The notes: a model not told the origin generated them from the letters alone. 13,903 nt of DNA from JASJBU01 sp965372385 (GCA_965372385.1 CBDVCD010000067.1:1-13903), one strand, 5' to 3'. Counted from the stretch's first letter, positions 7,401 to 13,767 are shown. Numbers and translations: made by a program.

Positions 7401-7864
7401 AACTCCGTACCCTCGATCGAGGCGTTGACATAGGGCGTGTTGACCTGAAACGATTGTCGAACACGACTGATGAAGTGGGCGATGCCTTGCAGCAGGTCGA
7501 GCCAGGTGGAACCATCCTCGGCGGGGGCGCTGAAGTTGACGCTGCTCAGTTCGCCCAGGCGCAGGAAACTGTCGTTATTCAGGTAGAGACCGGCCCGGCT
7601 GTTGGCGCTGACGCGTAAGCGGTCGCCGGGACAGAATTCATCGTCCAGCTGAACTGTCTTCCACTCCACGGCACCGGCGGAGCGTACCTCCACCTGGCCC
7701 TGAATGGAAACCGCATGAGCGACACTCTCCGTACACTCGCTGGCGGCAGCCCCGCTGATCACTCCCCAAGCGAGCAGCCAGAGACTCAACAGGAGGCGGA
7801 TGTTGGTATGAATATGCCGTTTGGCAATCATCCTGGTTACCAATGTTGTTTTTCGGCCAGCCAT
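4463..7864 (-). CDS. FecR domain - TPR - outer-membrane beta-barrel fusion protein (1133 aa)
   Basis: A signal peptide (RLLLSLWLLAWGVISGAAA, about residues 23-41) sends the protein to the periplasm. Residues about 47-205 form a FecR-type domain (AVSIQGQVEVRSAG, GDRLRVSANSRAGLYL, VNTPYVNASIEGTEFTV, VIVMEGQVRV). Residues about 235-600 hold roughly ten TPR units with spaced Ala/Gly and closing Pro (KLRPQDADAL, VEIDPNVAL, ANLDPGNAL). From about 640 to the end are alternating strands with a TonB-receptor-like finish (LLMKNLFDKEFNYQ, then SFFLNVQLWL), so an outer-membrane barrel is likely. No TonB box or classical plug is obvious. The start is uncertain: ATG 7864 and ATG 7831 both lack a good ribosome site, and 7831 gives a more usual signal peptide. 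It lies 132 bp downstream of the CHASE2 cyclase on the same strand. FecR and CHASE2 genes often neighbour each other in proteobacteria, suggesting a joint envelope-sensing role. Confidence 0.93.
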   Translation of the reverse strand: MAGRKTTLVTRMIAKRHIHTNIRLLLSLWLLAWGVISGAAASECTESVAHAVSIQGQVEVRSAGAVEWKTVQLDDEFCPGDRLRVSANSRAGLYLNNDSFLRLGELSSVNFSAPAEDGSTWLDLLQGIAHFISRVRQSFQVNTPYVNASIEGTEFTVQTEPSISRVIVMEGQVRVHNILGESLLNSGQMAEVVEGQAPMIKAVVNPRDAVQWALYYPPVVDFSGEWKLAENGTKSPKNLHLSLEAYRQGDLAGAYAALAEIESVQRDATLLIYRASLNLMVGRVDAARSDIEQALKLRPQDADALALMSIIATVRNDKREAVKLADHAVTANPRTASGYLALSYARQAQFSLAQALDAAKQAVKVEADNPLAWSRLAQLQLMFRNMRKASDAARRAVEIDPNVALSQTTLGFAYLIQLKLASAKQAFERAVVLDQADPMPRLGLGLVLIREGKLAGGRQLLETAANLDPGNALIRSYLGKAYYEEKRNEQAAAQLQLAKQLDRQDPTAWFYDAILKQTENRPLEALVDLQKAITLNDNRAVYRSRLLLDEDRAARSASLARIYDDLGFQRLALKESWKSLAADPGNASAHRFLSDSYAGVPRHEIARVSELLRAQLLLPEIVSPVSPSASEASLFAFEGSGPSVAGFNEYNPLFNRQRLALLANGITGSNHTRGGEIAVGAFTNRGMLSVGHFTEKSDGFRENNDSDQTISNLFGQFHITSDLSIQGEVRRREGEFGDLLLHFNPDDNSTSLRRTIDRDSYRLGLNYSPDLRQSLLFSIIAQELSDETTQSGVLLDTDSDGTQYEAQYNYQGDGFGIVAGAGYLDLDQTVTTSFSFFGMPITNIDETTVKQKTAHLYLNVPWSMGQYIAGVDYVDIDDDKSISERQFNPKLGVIWNPSEATVVRLAAFRTLRPELIDNQTIMPTEVAGFNQIYDDFLGTEANRYAMGIDHRFTSKLNGGLEISRRNITKVSDSFSLPDEEQHELSHKAYLYWSVGRNIGLGSEYSYEKFERDFLDGMQEPDRPAELKTQSLEFSGNYFHASGFFGRITATHVKQEIENILSTSGTSSANDRFWISDATLGYRLPKRIGKLELLMKNLFDKEFNYQSTHPGTGTPLPSSFYPERSFFLNVQLWL

Positions 7865-7940
7865 GGCCGGTCGATATTATCGTTATAAAAGCCAGTATAG
7901 TCATTTATTTCGCGCAGGGAACACAGTTTACCTATTATTC

Positions 7941-7955
7941 TTGATTTACAATCAA
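7941..7955. promoter_or_regulatory. Dyad TTGAT-N5-ATCAA upstream of the FecR-TPR-barrel gene
   Basis: TTGAT and ATCAA enclose TTACA about 77 bp before ATG 7864. The half-sites equal those of FNR-type boxes, but the spacer is 5 nt instead of 4, so a real FNR site is doubtful. It could be an operator of another dimeric regulator in the gap between cyclase and FecR gene. Confidence 0.3.
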
Positions 7956-7996
7956 TTGTGGTTTCTTTGCTGGAAGCCATTCCACCTTCGGAGCGG

Positions 7997-10207
7997 TCAT
8001 CCCAGGGGGTTTTTCCGGCCGCTCCTGCGTTCGCGATACTGCTGAAGGTAGTAGCTGCTGGGCCCGTCATGAGGATGATCACGCAGGATGGCCTTGAATT
8101 TCTCGTAGGCTGATTCCCTTTCACCCTGTTGCCAATCGGCCAGGGCATCGGCGAAGGCATCATGCAGTCCTCTTAATTGGGCAGTAGCGGATTCGCTCGT
8201 CGCGGCAATCTCGTAGAGGGTGATCGGCTGTTGCTTGCCGGCCACGAAAAATTCACCCAACTCGCGGCTGAGTATGCCCTGCAGGCCCTGCACGAAATCG
8301 CCGGAGGCAAGGATTGACGTGCCGAGCAGCTTGTTGAGATTCTCGATGCGCGAGGCGGTGTTGACCATATCCCCCACCGCCCGATATTCGAAGTGGTCGA
8401 TGGCACCCACATGGCTCATGGCCAACTTACCCGCATGCAGGCCGATACGGGTGAAGAGTCTGGGTTGAAGATCGGATGCCTCGATCGCCTGGCCGATCTC
8501 CATGGCGGCTTCACAGGCCTTCTGCTGCAGGGACGAGTCCGGCCTGGTGGCCGGCCAGATCGCCAGCATGGCATCGCCGACCACATCGGAAACCACCCCA
8601 CCGCGCGCCCTGATGGGGGTGAACAGGATCTCGTAGTAGCGATTGAGGAAGATCCGCAGCGCCTGTGGTTCCATGGTCTCCGCCATCTGGGTGTAGTGCT
8701 CTGCATCGGACGCCAGGCAGACACCGAAGGCCGAATCGATCTGTGACACAGGCTGTCTATCGTGCTGGACCAGCCGATCGATTACCTCACCAGGCAGATA
8801 GAAGCCGAACAGCTCGCGTAGCCGTTGTCGACTGATACGCATCTGGTGATAGTGCCAGATCAGACTGAGGATCAAGGCCAGTGGGGTCTGCAAGACCAGG
8901 GGGACGAACCAGGGCAGCCACAGGTTTTGTTGGGCAAACAGGGTGTAGACCAGATAGAGATAGCTGCCGGCTGCCGCCATACCGGCCAGGATCCCCGGTA
9001 TGCCGGGTAGACAGCGGAACAGCAGGGTGATCAACACAGCGTAGGCAAGAAGAACCGCAACCAGAATACCCGGACTGAGTGGCAACAAGGTCTCCATCCG
9101 CAGCAGGTTGGCGAAGGCGGTGGCAGCGACTTCAACACCACTCAGATCGAGTCCATTGGGTTGCGAGAAGACAGTATAGAAACCGTCCTTCTGGTTCGGC
9201 TGATAGTCTCCGGCATAACCGACAAATACCACCTTGTCCTTGAGACTGTTCAGTAACTGCGAGGTGGACGCAAGGACCTCCTGGACGGGGATTGTGGTGA
9301 TACTCCCTGGGGGGCCGAAGAAATTCAGCAAGGGATAGGTATCGCCGGCATAGAGTCTCAACAGAGCAATGAGCCGTTGCCGTTGCAAGGGCGGGAGATC
9401 CGGCGACTGCCCCATTGTTAGGCTCTCGAGCAAACTGCTGCGCAATGGCGCATGCTCGCGCAGCCAGCGGTGGGCATTATGGACGCCCTTTTCGCTATGC
9501 AACAGTGTAGGATCGTGCCCGGCAGCCACCAGTAGTTGTCTTAAAGCCATCCCGTCGGGATCCGCCAACCGCTGCAATGCGGCTGTGGGTAACGACATCA
9601 GTTCGTTATCGCCGTTGAATGTCCAGAAACGACTGACCTTGACCGGGACCTTAGGCAGCACGAAAGGGGCCAGGTTGATCGCTGCCTCTGCCAGGATATC
9701 GGTGGGAGGTATCAGTCGTTCGATCTGCACTCTGTCTTGCCCGGAGACAATCTGCTGTTGCTGCAGATTGGCCACCAGCAGGACATTGTTGGCACGCCGC
9801 ATGGCATACGCCATCTGTAGGTTCGCTTCGCGGTCACGCGGTTTCTTGAAAAAGATGTCGAAGGCAATCACCGCGACACCTGCATCCACTAAACGATCGA
9901 TCAGCCCGGCATGCAGCGAGCGAGGCCATTCCAGTAGCTCTTCGCCGAGTCCGAGTTGCTCACCTGTCTGCCCATTGATGGCAACGATTACTACATCCTG
10001 CGGAGGTGGACGCTGGCCACGCAGCTTGAACAACAGGCCTAGCCCACTGTCTTCCTCCCAGATCGAAGTACCTGGCATGAGACTGATCAATATCCCCAGG
10101 ACGCCAATGCAGAGTCCCAGTGCCAGCGAGTGTATAGCCCTTCCTCGAATCACCCTGTCCCCGTTACGCTTGACCGGAGAGGATTGGGATGACCGGGTTA
10201 CATGCAT
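7997..10207 (-). CDS. CHASE2-domain class III adenylate/guanylate cyclase (736 aa)
   Basis: Makes a cyclic nucleotide from ATP or GTP in response to a signal sensed outside the inner membrane. Residues about 25-44 are a first membrane helix, about 50-375 the periplasmic CHASE2 sensor (VVIVAINGQT, AVIAFDIFFKKP, DKVVFVGYAGDY), and about 378-452 three more helices. Residues about 490-665 are the cyclase. Metal-binding Asp501 (LASDAEHYT) and Asp545 (VVGDAMLAIW) and transition-state Asn616/Arg620 (VNTASRIE) are present, so it should be active. The substrate-choosing positions look unusual: Asp541 where adenylate cyclases have Lys, and Arg609 where Asp or Thr is normal. A short TPR-like tail ends the protein. 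ATG 10207 is the only credible start downstream of a stop at 10247-10249; it has no ribosome site, and an 18-bp palindrome lies four bases upstream. Divergent to a CRP-family gene. Confidence 0.94.
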   Translation of the reverse strand: MHVTRSSQSSPVKRNGDRVIRGRAIHSLALGLCIGVLGILISLMPGTSIWEEDSGLGLLFKLRGQRPPPQDVVIVAINGQTGEQLGLGEELLEWPRSLHAGLIDRLVDAGVAVIAFDIFFKKPRDREANLQMAYAMRRANNVLLVANLQQQQIVSGQDRVQIERLIPPTDILAEAAINLAPFVLPKVPVKVSRFWTFNGDNELMSLPTAALQRLADPDGMALRQLLVAAGHDPTLLHSEKGVHNAHRWLREHAPLRSSLLESLTMGQSPDLPPLQRQRLIALLRLYAGDTYPLLNFFGPPGSITTIPVQEVLASTSQLLNSLKDKVVFVGYAGDYQPNQKDGFYTVFSQPNGLDLSGVEVAATAFANLLRMETLLPLSPGILVAVLLAYAVLITLLFRCLPGIPGILAGMAAAGSYLYLVYTLFAQQNLWLPWFVPLVLQTPLALILSLIWHYHQMRISRQRLRELFGFYLPGEVIDRLVQHDRQPVSQIDSAFGVCLASDAEHYTQMAETMEPQALRIFLNRYYEILFTPIRARGGVVSDVVGDAMLAIWPATRPDSSLQQKACEAAMEIGQAIEASDLQPRLFTRIGLHAGKLAMSHVGAIDHFEYRAVGDMVNTASRIENLNKLLGTSILASGDFVQGLQGILSRELGEFFVAGKQQPITLYEIAATSESATAQLRGLHDAFADALADWQQGERESAYEKFKAILRDHPHDGPSSYYLQQYRERRSGRKNPLG

Positions 10208-10211
10208 CTGT

Positions 10212-10229
10212 GGCCGGCCGCGGCCGGCC
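10212..10229. repeat. Perfect 18-bp GC palindrome directly before the cyclase start codon
   Basis: GGCCGGCCGCGGCCGGCC is its own reverse complement and ends four bases before ATG 10207, where a Shine-Dalgarno sequence would normally be. In the cyclase mRNA it could form a tight hairpin or alternative intermolecular pairings next to the start. It may limit translation or be a protein-binding site in the divergent intergenic region 10208-10401. Confidence 0.75.
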
Positions 10230-10389
10230 GGGCACGAGATCTGCCGTTAACCTCCTGGCGGATCGTGTCTTCGAGTGCTTGGTTCCGATCTCTATGGGTT
10301 GATCTATCATGCTCTCCTCGCATACTGTATAGAGGAAGCAGGGAGTTAAAGAAGCGTTCTCTCCCAGCAGTTTTTTTACATCGAGTCTA

Positions 10390-10395
10390 TATAAT
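10390..10395 (+). promoter_or_regulatory. -10 element of the CRP-family gene, implying a leaderless mRNA
   Basis: A perfect TATAAT lies six bases before ATG 10402, so transcription would begin at or next to the start codon. No good -35 is seen, and there is no ribosome site before the ATG. No other credible ATG, GTG or TTG start lies upstream in frame before the stop at 10330-10332. Confidence 0.5.
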
Positions 10396-10401
10396 ACGAT
10401 T

Positions 10402-11046
10402 ATGATTGAGAACGTCTCCATCTTTGTTGGCATGGATCCGCATGACCTTGCGCTGATCGAGCAACGGATGGTGCGAAGAACCTATCCCAAGCATACGATC
10501 ATTCTCTCCGAAGGTGATAGCAGTGACTCACTCTATGTCATACTCAGTGGCAAGGTGAAGGTCTATCTGAACGATGAAAGCGGCAAGGAGGCAATCATCA
10601 ACTATCAGGAGGCTGGTGAGTATTTCGGTGAACTCTCCCTGATCGATGACTCCAGACGTTCGGCGTCGATCATGACAGTGGAGAGGTCCACGATGGCCAT
10701 TATGCCTAAACAGGCCTTTCATGAGGTGCTGAAAAACAATCCCGATATCGCCATCCATCTGCTCAAAGACATGGTGCATCGGGTCAGGACCTTGACTGAT
10801 GAAATTAAGAGTCTGGCCCTCTCGGATGTCTATGGACGTCTCAGCAAGACGCTTCTGAACCTGGCCAGGGAACGCGATGGCCTACTGATCATTGAAAGGC
10901 ATGTCACCCAGCAAGAACTGGCGAATCGTATCGGCGCTTCACGAGAGATGGTCTGCCGTATCTTCAAGGACCTTATCAAGGGTGGCTACATCACCGCTGA
11001 GCGTAATCATTACATTATCAATAAACAGCTGCCGGCACGATACTGA
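10402..11046 (+). CDS. CRP/FNR-family transcription factor, cNMP-binding type (214 aa)
   Basis: Dimeric DNA-binding regulator. Residues about 5-115 are a cyclic-nucleotide-binding beta-roll. The phosphate-binding cassette is intact: Gly76-Glu77-Leu78 in GEYFGELSLI and Arg86-Ser87-Ala88. About 116-140 is the dimer helix, and about 145-205 a winged helix-turn-helix. The recognition helix ASREMVCRIF keeps the Arg-Glu-x3-Arg pattern (Arg181, Glu182, Arg186) that reads TGTGA half-sites in CRP. The N-terminal Cys cluster of FNR is absent, so this is not an oxygen-sensing iron-sulfur regulator. It lies divergent from the CHASE2 cyclase with a 194-bp gap, which suggests it reads the nucleotide made by that enzyme. 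The only plus-strand gene in the window. Translation may be leaderless. Confidence 0.94.
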   Translation: MIENVSIFVGMDPHDLALIEQRMVRRTYPKHTIILSEGDSSDSLYVILSGKVKVYLNDESGKEAIINYQEAGEYFGELSLIDDSRRSASIMTVERSTMAIMPKQAFHEVLKNNPDIAIHLLKDMVHRVRTLTDEIKSLALSDVYGRLSKTLLNLARERDGLLIIERHVTQQELANRIGASREMVCRIFKDLIKGGYITAERNHYIINKQLPARY

Positions 11047-11067
11047 AGAATAATATCAATAGTTGTA

Positions 11068-11174
11068 AAAGTAATTGCATGCAGACCAGCGGGACCGTCG
11101 GCGGGAGGGAGCCCGCCGCCAAGTGTACAGGACGTATTCACAACGTGTCGCGAGGGTCTGCATGCAATTACTTT
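11068..11174. repeat. Perfect 20-bp inverted repeat with nested GC hairpin between convergent genes
   Basis: Arm 11068-11087 (AAAGTAATTGCATGCAGACC) is exactly complementary to 11155-11174. Partial pairing continues outward to about 11045 and 11196. The 67-nt interior carries its own stem CGGCGGG/CCCGCCG around AGGGAG (11099-11118). The element fills the gap between the CRP-family gene and the cNMP-binding gene. It could be a large bidirectional terminator, a miniature inverted-repeat mobile element or a structured RNA. There is a short T run after each outer arm (three T on plus, four on minus). Confidence 0.85.
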
Positions 11175-11235
11175 CGGTACGATTACTATTATCCCTGTAC
11201 TTTTCTATACGCTATTTCGTCCATTTTCAACGAGA

Positions 11236-11706
11236 TCACGACATTTTCCCCTTCTCTATGTCGTCAATAAATAATCTTGTATCAGCTTCACAGAGTCGCC
11301 TGCATACTTCACGCCCCATGTTCATTTGAATGAGCGTGAACTGTTGTGGATATGCATCGTAGAGTTCAGAAAACAGGCCGGTTGTAATCTCTATGGCTTG
11401 AGAATCCTGTAATGCACGTACACTGGCACTGCGAGGCCTGAAGCCCATCAGGGCCATTTCACCAAAGCAGTCGCCTGGGTTGAGGGAGTTCAATGTATAT
11501 TTTTTTCCTTGCCATGCTCTGACCACTTCAACTTCGCCTTTTTCCAGTACATACATGGAATTTGCCAAATCGTCTTCCTGAAAAAAATACTGCCCCTTGT
11601 TTACTTTGATGATGTTTGCATTGTTCAGGATAAATTCAAGAGCTTGTTCCCCTACCCCGCCAAATATCGGCATCTCCTGCAGTAGCTGCAATCTTGATTG
11701 CCTCAT
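11236..11706 (-). CDS. Stand-alone cyclic-nucleotide-binding domain protein (156 aa)
   Basis: A single cNMP-binding beta-roll fills most of the protein. It has PIFGGVGEQALEFIL at the N-terminus, the phosphate cassette Gly82-Glu83-Met84 with Arg92-Ser93-Ala94 (FGEMALMGFRPRSASV), and a C-terminal helical tail of about 40 residues. There is no HTH, kinase, transporter or membrane segment, so it should be a soluble receptor acting through protein contact. The tail has two Cys (REVCRRLCEA). The start at 11706 has GAGA seven bases upstream. It converges on the CRP-family gene, with the 20-bp inverted repeat between the stop codons, and is the second cNMP receptor within 4 kb of the cyclase. Its partner is unknown. 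Confidence 0.9.
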   Translation of the reverse strand: MRQSRLQLLQEMPIFGGVGEQALEFILNNANIIKVNKGQYFFQEDDLANSMYVLEKGEVEVVRAWQGKKYTLNSLNPGDCFGEMALMGFRPRSASVRALQDSQAIEITTGLFSELYDAYPQQFTLIQMNMGREVCRRLCEADTRLFIDDIEKGKMS

Positions 11707-11801
11707 CTCTAGATCTCAATAGTAATCTTTAAGTTAATCCATCTGAACAGCAAGTCACTTACAGCAAGTGTAGGTGTTATCAGGGATAACTGTAACCATC
11801 C

Positions 11802-12002
11802 TCAAAACCATTCAGAATAGCTGTCAAGTGCCATGACATCGTTAACAGCTTTTTGTGCCACGAAATCGCGGACACGCTCGCACAGGGCATGAATCTGCTG
11901 GAGATCACCAATGCCTTGGGTGTTGCCTGTTGAGATGTGAGTGGAATGGTCCTCGAGGTGCTCGGCTGTCTCTACCGAGATTCCATGAGTGGCGAGGTCA
12001 CC
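11802..12002 (-). pseudogene. 3' remnant of an unidentified gene (67 codons with stop)
   Basis: In the gene-free stretch 11707-12167, one minus frame is open from just after a TAG (12003-12005) to a TGA (11802-11804). It reads like a real protein C-terminus: balanced composition, helical pattern and pieces such as ISVETAEHLEDH, IHALCERVRDFVAQKAV and DSYSEWF at the end. There is no start codon or ribosome site near its beginning, and upstream frames are quickly stopped, so the 5' part is lost or frameshifted. I cannot name the family. I see no clear gene in the rest of the stretch. Confidence 0.4.
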
Positions 12003-12167
12003 CTAAAGAGTGGTAACCGTCACCACGAGGACTAAAACAACGGCAGCCTATATGGATGACGATATCGGTTAAGTGCTCCGGAAAAAAGAATTGTCCTATC
12101 TCACGCCCCTATTCATGCAATCTTTGGGTGATCTTCGGACAAAACATTTTTTCCGAGGCCCTAAGAC

Positions 12168-13049
12168 TCAGAATGAAGCATAGAGAAATGCCGTGGGGCC
12201 GCTGAAATCATACGAGAAGTTGCCTTTCAAATCGTCCTTATCAACATCCAGGTCATAAGCATAATAGGCATAACCGAGACCTATCCCCAGGTGCTTAAAC
12301 AGGTCGTATTCCAGCATCCCGGCCGCATTGACTAGACTGCCGTCATAGTTATCATACTTCAGGGTAAAGAACTGCCCCCAGCCACGCATGTGAAATTTGG
12401 GTGTGAAGGCGTAAGCACCTTGAAGCCCCAAGACCGGCAGCGGAATGGTAAACCCTTCATCATAGGTTCTAGTTGCTTCTTCCTCCAACACAACCTCTTC
12501 ACCGTCTTCATTAACAATCACGATTTTTCCCGTGCCTTCAATCGTCAGCCCAATACGGGTGGAATGCAATCCCAGCAATACCCCCAGTTCCTTCTTGCCA
12601 TCATTGATAAATGAATAGCCATAGGCCAGGCGATAGACTTCGCTGTCAAAACGGCCGTGTATTTCTGTACCAACAGACCACTGAATATCGTCGGTTGTCG
12701 TACCCGCTTTCGTATAGATACTTGATGCGCTACGCTCAAGATCGACATAGGAGAAGTCCAACATGTGGCGGGGATTGAAGCGATAAGTAATATCAAGCAG
12801 CGGGAGACTTTCACGATCCGACAGACTTAAATCATCTTCGAGTGAAATCTCCTCACCAATCACTCCATTATTAGAGTCAATCCGGATTGTAGTGCTTGCC
12901 GATGCCTGAAAGCCTGAGAGACGCATATTGAAGGATTTGTTGAATCCGGTACCAAAAAAGTCATCATCTGCCATGGATAGGGATGAACAAAACAGCAGCG
13001 CGCCTCCTACAATTGAAGTAGCCAACGACTGACAGATGAGTCTTTGCAT
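12168..13049 (-). CDS. Outer-membrane beta-barrel protein (293 aa)
   Basis: A signal peptide (LATSIVGGALLFCSSLSMA, cleavage before DDDFFGTG) is followed by alternating amphipathic strands typical of an 8- to 12-stranded outer-membrane barrel: LDITYRFNPRHMLDFSYVDLERS, EVYRLAYGYSF, GLGYAYYAYDL. It ends in FLYASF, with the C-terminal Phe that barrel-assembly recognition favours. Acidic loops (VNEDGEEVVLEEEA, DLDVDKDDLKGN) are probably surface exposed. I see no catalytic residues, so a structural, adhesion or small-pore role is possible; substrate unknown. I chose ATG 13049 over ATG 13058 because GAGA lies eight bases before it. A TATACT box about 45 bp upstream may be its -10. Its downstream neighbour is decayed sequence, so it is probably transcribed alone. 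Confidence 0.85.
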   Translation of the reverse strand: MQRLICQSLATSIVGGALLFCSSLSMADDDFFGTGFNKSFNMRLSGFQASASTTIRIDSNNGVIGEEISLEDDLSLSDRESLPLLDITYRFNPRHMLDFSYVDLERSASSIYTKAGTTTDDIQWSVGTEIHGRFDSEVYRLAYGYSFINDGKKELGVLLGLHSTRIGLTIEGTGKIVIVNEDGEEVVLEEEATRTYDEGFTIPLPVLGLQGAYAFTPKFHMRGWGQFFTLKYDNYDGSLVNAAGMLEYDLFKHLGIGLGYAYYAYDLDVDKDDLKGNFSYDFSGPTAFLYASF

Positions 13050-13093
13050 AATGCACATCTCAGAAAAATGGGCCCCGAAACTCTGAAGTACTA

Positions 13094-13099
13094 AGTATA
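13094..13099 (-). promoter_or_regulatory. Possible -10 box (TATACT) of the outer-membrane barrel gene
   Basis: On the minus strand, TATACT at 13099-13094 would give a leader of about 38 nt before ATG 13049. The -35 region is poor, so this rests on the -10 and spacing only. Confidence 0.3.
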
Positions 13100-13121
13100 T
13101 ATCAGATGCCGCTCAGTGATC

Positions 13122-13767
13122 CTACTTGATGCCGTTTTGCTGTTGCCACCAACGTATAAAGCGAATGATGTTAGCCGTTTGTTTTTGAGTGATATCTGCC
13201 ACTGGTGGCATATCACCGAATTTCCAGTGATGTTGCCTGGTACCATTTTTGACAGCGCGATAAAAGGCTGCATCATCGTGATGATTGGGTTCATAAAACG
13301 GGTGTACCTAAAGGGGGGCCTATATCCGCCACACCTTCGGACCATTTTCCGTGGCATGCAGAACATTTATCCTGAAACGTCATCATCCCGAGGGCGTATG
13401 AAAATGGTACCTTGGGAGATTTAATCAGGTTCAATCGGATTTCGCTGTTCTTCAGTAGTTCCTCTGCTTCTGCAACGGTCCCGCTGGAATAGAAACGTTC
13501 CTTGAACTGCAATAGCAAACCATAAATCGCCGGTAACACAAGCACGCTGGGCACTGTGACGCTCACCATCCCACCCATCATCGGAACTGCAATGCGTTGC
13601 ATCACATCTGAACCTGTGACACTACTCCAGAGAATGGGTAACAACCCGGCAATAATGGCGGTGGCGGTCATGGCGATAGGATGCACCCGTTCCGCCGTAC
13701 CACGATGTCCAGCCAATTCCCGCAACCGGTAGCTGACTTGATTCAGATACCACCAGGCAATGGTTTG
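13122..13767 (-). pseudogene. RND heavy-metal efflux pump C-terminus joined to a cytochrome c domain, frameshifted and 5'-truncated
   Basis: The first part reads as the end of a CusA/CzcA-type RND permease: AERVHPIAMTATAIIAGLLP, then GSDVMQRIAVPMMGGM and a last hydrophobic helix. Only about 115 of roughly 1,040 residues remain, and an in-frame TGA at 13768-13770 closes the 5' side. The same frame continues through a linker into a haem motif CSACH (13365-13351) and GVADIGPPL. There one extra base, best placed in the CC at 13307-13308, shifts the frame and gives an early stop at 13291. The tail continues in the other frame (HPFYEPNHHDDAAFYRAVKN, then HHWKFGDMPPV) to TAG 13122-13124. That tail matches a small class of c-type cytochromes and supplies the likely Met ligand. 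The RND-to-cytochrome joint is in frame, so it may be an old fusion gene. The frameshift could be a sequencing error, but the missing 5' end could not. Confidence 0.8.

Noticed and set aside
9369..10250. Plus-strand 293-codon open frame
   Set aside because: Antisense to the CHASE2 region of the cyclase; Ser/Arg/Cys-rich composition typical of a shadow frame.
10164..10433. Minus-strand 89-codon open frame across the divergent promoter region
   Set aside because: It overlaps the starts of both real genes and the 18-bp palindrome and has no ribosome site.
11068..11174. Retron msr-msd or integron attC site
   Set aside because: No reverse transcriptase or integrase is encoded nearby, and the attC core sequences are absent.
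12135..12156. Terminator of the outer-membrane barrel gene
   Set aside because: The stem TCGGA/TCCGA with an A/T-rich inner part is weak and has no T tract after it.
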